Origin: Capronia americana
Lineage: Eukaryota; Ascomycota; Eurotiomycetes; Chaetothyriales; Herpotrichiellaceae
Direction of reading: 5' to 3'
DNA: 64,000 nt
Assembly (NCBI GenBank): GCA_016110215.1
Contig: JADWQD010000017.1
Span: 1 to 64,000, forward strand
Shown here: piece by piece, positions 56,506-64,000 of the stretch
How positions within the stretch are numbered: the stretch's first letter is position 1
Layout: each line of letters starts with the position of its first letter
Made by a program: the position numbers and the translations under genes
Notes under the pieces: generated by a model
Database searches by the model: none
Seen by the model: the letters and a program-made list of their open reading frames with translations, nothing else
What the model was told of the DNA's origin: nothing

Positions 56506-59106
56506 TTACTTCCCGAAACAACTCTTCAGCAACCTCTTCGCTCGGCTTTGGTTCTTGGACTTCAACTTCGCGGCGTCGTCCGCACTGGCGATGGTGCTGC
56601 CGCTCAGCCTCGCGGGGCCGTCCTGGCCCCAGAATAACCAGTCGAGGACGTCGTTGCCGAAGCGCCGTCTGGCGTCAAGTGTGGTCCAGCCGTCGCGGCG
56701 GGCCAATTGGCCGACCAGGCCCCTCCACTCGGCGATCTCGTCCTTGAAGCCGCCGTTCGGACTCTCCTCGTTGCGGAGCACTTCTTCCCAGGGTCGCCCC
56801 TTGACGGTGTAGCCGTACCATTCTTTCGCCCAGTGAGGGCGCACGGGCACCAATGCGCCTTCAGAGTCTTTGTATCCGGTCCATTTGTCGAGCACGCCCT
56901 GCGCGTAGGCGGGCCAGATATCTGCCACATTGTGGAGGGTGAGAATCTCGATGGCGCAGGTGCCGAGCTTGTGGCCCCGTTGCGGTGCAAGGGTTACGTT
57001 CGAGCCCGCCATGATGCGCATCTCCAGCGGCATGCGTTGCGGGCAGGTCTTGGTGGCGGCATAGGCGGCAAGGATGGCGTCCCACCAGGCACGCTGGACG
57101 AGGAGGAGGTCGATGTCCGAGTTTTGGGTGGATGAAGGGGACGAGGCTGCGCCGCCAGCTTGTCCGTTCGCATCGGGGACGCCATTGGGAGCCGAGGCGG
57201 CTTTGAGCTTGGGTTGAAGTGGAAATTCAACCTCCAGGTCTCGGACGCGGAGGTTCTGCACACCTCGTTGGAAGTGCAACGCGTCGGGGACCCAGGTCTT
57301 GATCTTCTTGCCGTTGGGGCCGATATCGTCCAGGTTCTTCATCGCCAGCCAGGTGAGCAGCTTGGTCTGTGTCTCTGGGAGGGCCTGCGTTAATTTCAAG
57401 ATGATTGAGGCGTCCTGGGCGATCTGCGTGGCGAACGTTCCGAGGACTTGGAGAATCGTCTTGGCGTCGCTGGGATAGTCCACGGCGTTGGACGTGTCGA
57501 GGGTCTTGTGCCATGTGTTCACCCAGACTTCGCTCGAGTACGGGAACCAGAACCATTCCGCGTAGTCAGTCGTGGTCGCCCGGGTTTCAAAATCTCGCTG
57601 GATCTCGGCTTTGCGTTCTGGACTCAGCGGATGCTTAGGCCGTAGTGGTCCTGGAATCATCGAGTCGGGCAGATCTGGTGGCGGGGGGATCGCTTCAATG
57701 ACGGGAACCTTGCGCGGCTCCATCAATGCACAGGACAGTGGGTCGAGTTCGAGTACAAGGTGCGTGACCACGCCGATGAGGCCGAAACAGCCCGCAGCGG
57801 CTCGAAGAATGTCGGGGTTCGAGAGGTCGATCTTGCGAAGTGTGCCGTTTGCGTCGACATATTCCATGGCTCGGACAAGGTCTGATATGGTGGGATTTCG
57901 GATTCCACCACCGTGGCTGTAGTTCCGTGGTTAGCATTCGTCCCCGAGAAAGGCTGAGTGTGACCATACCAGATCGTTGCATTGCTGCCACCCATCGTGA
58001 TCTCAACCTCCACAATGTTCATCGGCATCGTGACTTTGCCGGTCTTGATACACCATCTGCGCAGCTGTTCGTTGGTCGTCGACGTGCCGACCCTAACGTA
58101 CTTCTTGCCATCTCGGAGTGGCGGGCCTTTAACATAATTGTAATCGACAACAACGATTGAATTCAGGTCCTTCGCTCGCGGCTGGAAGATGTCGGTCGGC
58201 AGAGATGTGAAGTTTGGCAGCACAGAAGCATCGATGAGCCCAAGCGTCGAGATGAGAATGTCGCCGTTGTTATCACTGTGCTTCTTGTCGGAACGCCCAA
58301 AGACCGGTGACCAAGAATGCCCTGATCATTGAGTCAGCCCACATAGGCCAAACAAGGCTCCCACGATGAGAAGGACCTACGGAAGCCCGCGACCCGAACA
58401 CCCATGTTTTGCTTCTTGGCAAACTTGACAATGTCGCAGACATCTTGAGCCGTGTTCGGCACACAAGTTAGAGCCGGAGTATTCTCAACGGTGCGGCCGT
58501 GATTAATGAATTCCAAGTTTTTATACGTCTCGGGGAAGTCAGCAGGCGAGAACGTGAGCGTCTGACTCGATCACTTACCGGAATGTACAGGGCACGCTTG
58601 GGGTCTTTCAGCTTGGGGAAGGCCTTTGCGAAGAGTGCACGCATCCGCGAGGGAATGCTCGTCGGAGCTGCCAGGAACAGATTGATGGGCTCCGAAAGGA
58701 TCTTCGGGTCTGCTGAGATGGCAGTGGCGAGACCTCCTCTGCGTATGTCTCGCCGTCTTGGGACTTTGTCGGCGGTGGCCCGATTGTAACGCTGGCCTGC
58801 TTCGGTGGCATCGATCTTGCCGTCTACGAAATCATTGAAGATTTCCTGGACATCATCGTCGTAGTCTCCCACGATCTTCTCGTAGGTGAAATCTTGGTTA
58901 GACTGTTTGAAGACGCGCAAGAATCGGCAGATGAATTGCTCCGAGTCGACGTCGACATTGGGATTGAACCAGTCGTCAATGAGCCCGCTGAAGCCGGGGA
59001 GCTCCTTGTCGTCGATCTTCTCCTTCAGTCCCAAGATGCACTCGGTGACCGAGGTGAAGGAGTCGTGCTGGTGATCGCCATGATTGAGGCCTAGATTATT
59101 CGCCAT
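56506..59106 (-). CDS. FAD-linked oxidase with ALO-like C-terminal domain
   Basis: Four exons, 59106-58579, 58528-58381, 58321-57970 and 57916-56506, close to 812 residues. After a 170-residue N-terminal region comes the PCMH-type FAD fold: ALTCVPNTAQDVCDIVKFAK, VRVAGFRHSWSPVF (rebuilt across an intron), KKYVRVGTSTTNEQLRRWC, GGSNATICHGGGIRNPTISD, and AAGCFGLIGVVTHLVLEL. The C-terminal half has the ALO layout (EWFWFPYSSEVWVNTW, then a final W-L-F-W-G). It groups with D-arabinono-lactone oxidase and the type II cholesterol oxidase family. It oxidises an alcohol, sugar lactone or sterol with oxygen; the substrate is unknown. The N-terminal extension is extra relative to yeast ALO1. No signal peptide is apparent. 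Confidence 0.93.
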
Positions 59107-60135
59107 TGGGGCATGTTTTGGGATCTAAACGGCAAGACAAAAGACAAGATAAAGGAACAAAAGAAAAACCAACAGGCGCCAGCCCGCTCAGTGAGGTGGC
59201 ATGACGACGAGGTCGTCGAATAAAAGACAGATGAGCGGTGATGATCAGCTCGCCATGAAGCTCGGACACAGTGTTGCGGCGCTGACAGCGGAGCGCCTTG
59301 GAACGACAGTGGCGCTTCGGGAGATGAGCTGCCAGTGACTAGCAGCGCGGAGCTCCATGCAGGGCCATTCATCTCTAGCATAAACCGAAAGCTGAGAACT
59401 TGCCAGGGACGAGACGCCAGTAAGAGGCGGCGACATGGAAGTGCTACCGCGGGTGCTGCGTTGTCACTTTGCCTTGGACACGATGCGGAGGCTGATGACC
59501 GGCCCGATTGACAACGCGGCGGCAAGGCATTTTCCTGGGATTAAACGTGTCTCGCGCGAAATGAATGGTCGGTCAGCAGAGCTTGCAGGGCCAAAGAGGA
59601 TCAAGAATCTTCGCCATAGGTCTGCAGCGGGCGAAATGGCTGGGGACGGAGCAGCGTCATGTAAGTTTCATGCACCTTGTGCGTTGGCCTCGAGACAGAC
59701 TGCGGAACTGCGTCAGACTGCGCATCAAGGCCAATGGCAAGTGGCGCCAGGACGGCGGAGCGAACCAGTCGAGGCAGAACCGCAGGAAGCTGAGGGGCCG
59801 TGCAGGAGGGAATGAGGAGCTGCGAAGACGTTAACGAGCTGGCTAACTCAGGAGGAAATAAACGAAGTCCTAATTTTTTTCTTCTTCGGTGCGTCCAATT
59901 TGGAAGCTCACGAAGCTGCAGCTCCAACTCCAGGTTGGTGCCTAGCCACGCGATTCGCTTACGACGCAAGTGTGTCTCGCTTCGCCGCGCAACGCGCCAC
60001 CGACTCGATGGGCGTGACTCGTGGCTGGATTGAAAATACGGACGAGTACGAGGTACAAAGTATGCCATAAAATTTCTCATCTGCGCTTGACGCCCTTTAG
60101 ATGCTACCTTCTCTTCTCCCGACAGCCTCGGCCCT
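59107..60135. other. intergenic, about 1 kb
   Basis: It holds the promoter of the FAD oxidase and the 3' end of the aldolase. Overlapping frames on both strands are short and carry no family features. Confidence 0.5.
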
Positions 60136-61092
60136 CTACAGTGAGTTCTCAAGCTCGACGACTTCCTTCAACATGGCCTCATACTTGGCCACTTCGTCCT
60201 TGCTGGGCTTGGGCAGCGGGCGCCGCGCATACCCGCCGTAGCCAAAGTACGACTCCAAGGCGGCCTTGGTACCTGTGATTCCACCTGCGATGACGCCCCA
60301 GTCGCCTCGAGCCACGATTGCCTGCACTTTCTGCGCCTCGGCGACCTTGCCCTCAGCATACAAATTGTACACCTTGACGCAGGCCTTTGGCACCACGTTG
60401 CCCAGGCCCGTGATGATCCCGGAGCCGCCAGCAATCAAAGTCTGCAGCGTGAAATCGGCCGAGCCGCCCAGGCACAGCCAGCCCGATCCAGCATCTGTAG
60501 GGGTGGCCGCATTTACCGCATGAGCAATTCTGTTCAGTTTGCCCGTGTTGCCGCAGGTGAGTTTGCATCCACGGATATTGGGATGCTTGGCCAGTTTGAT
60601 GATGGTGTCGGAGTCGAGATCCACGCCCGCGACCGCGCCAGGGTAGTTGTAAATCAGGATGGGGATCGGTGACTCATCAGCGACGTCCTGGAAGTACTCG
60701 ACAAAGTTTTCGGGCTTGTAGGCCGCCTTGTAGTACGAGGGAGGGAGAACCAGAGCATAGTCGCCACCGGCTTTGTAGGCATCTCGGCAGAACTCGATCG
60801 TCTCTCGCACTGACTGTGCCGCGCAGCCAACAACAATGGGCATGTCGGTGAAGCCAGCGCTGTCGACGGCTTGCCGGACGGTGCTTGTGACTAGTATCCG
60901 TTCCTCCTTGGTCAGATGCACCGCTTCGCCATTGGATCCTTGGCAGGTGATCGAAGCGAGACCAGCCTTTGCGAGTCTCACGGCGTGCTTTGCAATGGCA
61001 TCAACGTCAACGTCCTCGTTCTCCTTGAAAATGGTAACTATGGGAACATTGATGCCGGGCTTCAATAGCCGGGTCGCGTGGTGGCCGTTCAT
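60136..61092 (-). CDS. DapA-family aldolase (HOGA/KDG-aldolase-like)
   Basis: Intronless, 318 residues, a TIM-barrel of the dihydrodipicolinate synthase family. It shows SITCQGSNGEAVHLTKEER, LVLPPSYYKAAYKPE, the catalytic Tyr in ILIYNYPGAV, and the Schiff-base Lys in IRGCKLTCGN. In fungi, cytosolic members act as aldolases on 2-oxo acids, for example 2-keto-3-deoxy-L-galactonate aldolase in galacturonate use, or 4-hydroxy-2-oxoglutarate aldolase. Lysine synthesis is excluded, since fungi use the aminoadipate route. The start is taken at ATG 61092, six codons after a weaker TTG at 61110. No pathway partners are adjacent. Confidence 0.94.
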   Translation of the reverse strand: MNGHHATRLLKPGINVPIVTIFKENEDVDVDAIAKHAVRLAKAGLASITCQGSNGEAVHLTKEERILVTSTVRQAVDSAGFTDMPIVVGCAAQSVRETIEFCRDAYKAGGDYALVLPPSYYKAAYKPENFVEYFQDVADESPIPILIYNYPGAVAGVDLDSDTIIKLAKHPNIRGCKLTCGNTGKLNRIAHAVNAATPTDAGSGWLCLGGSADFTLQTLIAGGSGIITGLGNVVPKACVKVYNLYAEGKVAEAQKVQAIVARGDWGVIAGGITGTKAALESYFGYGGYARRPLPKPSKDEVAKYEAMLKEVVELENSL

Positions 61093-61894
61093 CTTTCGTT
61101 TGATGTGCAAATGTGTCTCCGGGTTGGATTTAACCGTGAGTTACCGCCCGCGTGGTTGAGCGTGTAGAAGTCACGGACGACTCTAGAATACTTTAAGCTG
61201 GGCTTGAGCTGTCGTCCTGAATTTGGCTGCTACTGGACAAGGGAAAGTTTACTTTACGACAGAATTCAAAGGCCGTCGCATGCATTATATTTCACTGTCA
61301 AGTGTGCCACCCTCGCCCGGCAATGTGCCGAACGTTTGAGCCTGAGTTCATCATGTCTGTTGCCAACCTTGCCCCGCAGAATCTGGAGACGTGGGGTGGG
61401 GAATTTCTCGCGCCGTCATTCTGCCCTGAAGTGGGATGCCTGGATCACCGTCGTGCTCATCCTCGTACAGTACTTGAATCAAGCCCGCCTGTCTTGTCCG
61501 GCATTGCGCATTCCAATACAGAGTGCTCGTATCTTGGCTCGCGGATAATGCTCTCGCCAGTTCCAGATCCGGAGAAAACAGAGCGCGAAGCGCCGCTGAG
61601 TGCGATGGAAGGTCGCTGCACGGATCATTGATATTCCAGTTCCACCGGCTACCTCCACGTGGTGGGGTTTGACATGGTCCCCCCACGCACATCCTGACCC
61701 GATTCATGCGAAAGACTCTCCTCCAATCTGGCGTGATCAACACGGCCTTCGCGGCCCATCGCCCCATAGGGAACGGGGAGTCTTCTGAAGAGGAACCCAG
61801 GGCATGCGGGCGCATTATCGTGGCAAACAGCCTCTCACGGCAATCCGTGGGGTCGACGTCTCCAACAACCGGGCTCGGTCCTATATCAGGCGGC
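61093..61894. other. intergenic, 0.8 kb
   Basis: It holds the aldolase promoter and the 3' end of PFA4. No coding frame is supported. Confidence 0.5.
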
Positions 61895-63285
61895 TTATCC
61901 ACGCGCTTCTCTCCGCCGCTTCAATAACTCTGCGATCGGAATGTTGTCTTCATCGTAGAACTCGACATCTTCGTCTACGCCGTAGTCTTTGAGCCGGTTT
62001 CCGTCGGAGTCTCGCCAACCTTCCTCGCCGCTGTTGGAGTCCTCGTCCGGGTGGGCATAATCATCCTCCACGGGCCTGAGGCTGTCCGGTTCGAATCGTT
62101 CATGGAATGGTCTCCTCCGCTGAACACCGTAAAACTGGGAACGCCGCTCAAAATCGGCTTGCTGTCGCTGCTTGAATGCTACCATCTCCTGGTCTGGGGA
62201 CAGGCTGCCATGGTCATGCACAAAAGCATCTTGAGGATCATGTGGACGTTCGACTCGAGGCATTCGATCAGGATCTGGCGGTGGCCAGCTTGTACCTGGA
62301 TCCTCGAAACCGTTCGTCTCGAAGACTAACCCACTCGTCCTCGGACTTGCAGAAAACGGCCAAAACCAAGCAATTGGATTTGCTGAGCCCATGCCCTGGC
62401 AGATGTTGTTCCAGATGCCGATGTCGTAGGGAAATTCTTGTTTCACGAGTTTCATTCGAATCCCATCGGGCCCATCCAAGTAGCCTCCAAGAGCGCGAGC
62501 TCGACGAAGAAGCTGCTCATGACGTTCGATCTCCCAGCTCTCAATGGTGGTGACATTGGCGCCGAGACCATAGATCGCACGAAAGAATGTGATAGAGACG
62601 AGGAAGACGGTGAGGGTGTTGACGATCATCAGTGTGAGGAGATGGACAAGCTGCCAGGGAGACGGGCCGAGGTACTGGTGGTTTAGGTCAGTTCGTGGTC
62701 AGTGGAAGGGACGACCGGCTTACACTAGGCATGTTGCGACTTTCCCAGATGGCGCCAGCGCGCAGGTACAAAAAGTACTCAAGATAGCACATTGAGAATA
62801 CGGCATACCACAGGAAGCGCATGAAATGAGGGAACGTAAAGTGTGATACACAGTTGACAGTCCACGGACAATGATGGTCCATTTTCGGGATACATCTGAC
62901 ACAGTCAGCATGGTAGGTAGTCAGGGACGAAGAAACCTATGTACCTTTTGCACACTCTGCAGTGATGCGACCTCGGAGGTTTGATAGCTTCACACTTCCG
63001 ACAATATCTCTGCCTTGACGCAGCCTTCCCTCTGGGGGCCGCCGAGTCGATATCTTCGGCCTGGCCCGGCTTCCAACCAAGCGGTACACGTCCAGGATCC
63101 CCTGTGCATGCACGTGCGTAGCTGATCCATATACATGCCACCAATGCGTTGAATGTGATCTTCTGCTTGAAAGTAAGGGGACCAGGTTCAGTATGACTGA
63201 AAAGGTACTGAGACGAGTACGAAAGAAATGCCACGAGCGTCACAACGGCCGGCACGGCGAATTTTGCCAGTTGTTGGGTATCCAT
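61895..63285 (-). CDS. PFA4: palmitoyltransferase PFA4 (DHHC type)
   Basis: Three exons, 63285-62945, 62895-62724 and 62674-61895, close to 430 residues, the normal PFA4 length. The cysteine-rich domain spans the first intron: RYCRKCEAIKPPRSHHCRVC, then CIPKMDHHCPWTVNCV with the active-site Cys in DHHC. Four membrane segments are seen: VPAVVTLVAFLSYSSQYLF, ITFNALVACIWISYA, FLWYAVFSMCYLEYFLYL and LTLMIVNTLTVFLVSITFF. PFA4 S-palmitoylates proteins in the ER; yeast Pfa4 acts on chitin synthase Chs3. The acidic C-terminal tail (PHDPQDAFVHDHG, DEDNIPIAELLKRRR) is typical. The start codon lies two bases after the stop of the next upstream frame. Confidence 0.95.
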
Positions 63286-63287
63286 CT

Positions 63288-64000
63288 CTAAGCCAAAGGT
63301 CGGCCCGTGCTTTTGACGAGCTTAGGACAAACTTCTATGTCCAAAAGCACTCTCATCATTTCTGGTCGGAGGATATCGGTTAAGGCTATTGCCAATGTCT
63401 TGATCCGTGCAAATGGAATAGTGGCTACAGGTTGGATAGATGTCAAGAATTGAAGAAACCCGTCAGGGGCGAAAAACAAAGACGCATTGGTGTCAGCTAC
63501 TCCACCGTAATCAGTCGCACTTGTGCGATGTAATTGCTCCGATGATGGAAGACAAGGAAGATGTTGTCCAAGCCTTCTGTGTACTATAAGGAACGGGAGT
63601 CTACATCGGGTTCGATCTCGCAAGGGCTCAGACATCTCGCCGACGCTAGCGTCGTAGCATTTAACAGTCTCGCTGATCTCCAAGCAAAAGCAGCAGGTGC
63701 TAACTTTCAGTCCGATTTCACAAGCTGTGTAGAGAAGGAATATCTCAGCCTTGCCAACAACCACTGAGTTGCACTCTTGAGCACACCCTTCATCCCCTCC
63801 ACAGTACTGACAAGAACCACCCACGGCAAACTCGCAGAAGGATCGCTTGCTAGCCCATTCGCCATGCGTCTCATGTTCCAGTAGAAAAACTCTCCTGGCA
63901 GACCGACCCCAACCAGCTTGACAGGCATCCAAGTGGCCAGCCACAAGCCCCGGACCTCATGAGGCATAGCAAGTGCCTCATCATCAGGAATCTCGGTGTT
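63288..64000 (-). CDS. partial gene running off the right edge, unrecognised
   Basis: The 5' part lies beyond 64000. From the edge the frame reads through AMPHEVRGLWLATWMPVKLV, GLPGEFFYWNMRRMA and LPWVVLVSTVEGMKGVLKSA to about 63715. A stop at 63707 must be bypassed. A candidate intron of about 44 bases (gtgaaa..ggag) leads into a second frame ending VCPKLVKSTGRPLA at a TAG at 63290-63288. A further intron near 63590-63540 is likely. The last part (FFAPDGFLQFLTSIQPVATI) looks coding. I do not recognise the family, and the exon joins are guesses. Confidence 0.5.

Noticed and set aside
1..64000. CRISPR arrays, operons or phage-like blocks.
   Set aside because: Spliceosomal introns throughout show a nuclear fungal genome. 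No regularly spaced direct repeats with spacers are seen.

Overview
The window is a 64 kb piece of a filamentous ascomycete (Pezizomycotina) genome. Most genes carry short spliceosomal introns with GT..AG ends. The content is typical of moulds: a second-type alpha-tubulin, class I myosin with an acidic tail, a polo kinase with two polo boxes, a Zn2Cys6 regulator, an ankyrin-CorA protein, and PFA4. I cannot fix the genus. Exon joins below were worked out by hand from splice motifs, phase and family resemblance. Where all phases close into one frame I treat the model as reliable.

Layout. 0-10.7 kb: an (ACAT)19 microsatellite, a coiled-coil membrane protein, alpha-tubulin, a mechanosensitive MscS/EF-hand channel and an SDR oxidoreductase. 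12-25.3 kb: six neighbouring genes that look like a nitrogen-compound catabolic cluster. They are an AmdS-type amidase, a PuuE/HpPgdA-like CE4 hydrolase, a Zn2Cys6 regulator, an agmatinase-like ureohydrolase with signal peptide and C-terminal KDEL, an APC permease, and a flavin monooxygenase divergent from the permease. 25.7-30.6 kb: a 1267-residue helical-repeat CHAT protease, divergent over 195 bp from an intronless 268-residue protein of unknown function. The layout resembles fungal protease/effector pairs used in regulated cell death, and is the most interesting locus here. 31-35 kb: an amidoligase-like remnant, repeats, and a secreted cysteine-rich repeat protein with Kex2-type dibasic sites between repeats.

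36-48.4 kb holds mostly housekeeping genes: myosin I, an unrecognised protein packed against an OPA3 homologue, polo kinase and a D-2-hydroxyacid dehydrogenase. 49.4-54.3 kb is a nine-exon ankyrin/CorA-like gene whose GMN motif reads ALN. 56.5-64 kb holds an ALO-like FAD oxidase, a DapA-family aldolase, the PFA4 palmitoyltransferase, and a gene running off the right edge whose stop codon lies two bases before the PFA4 start.

Intergenic stretches (0.3-2.2 kb) show no further convincing coding frames. I did not find rRNA, tRNA, intact transposons or CRISPR.
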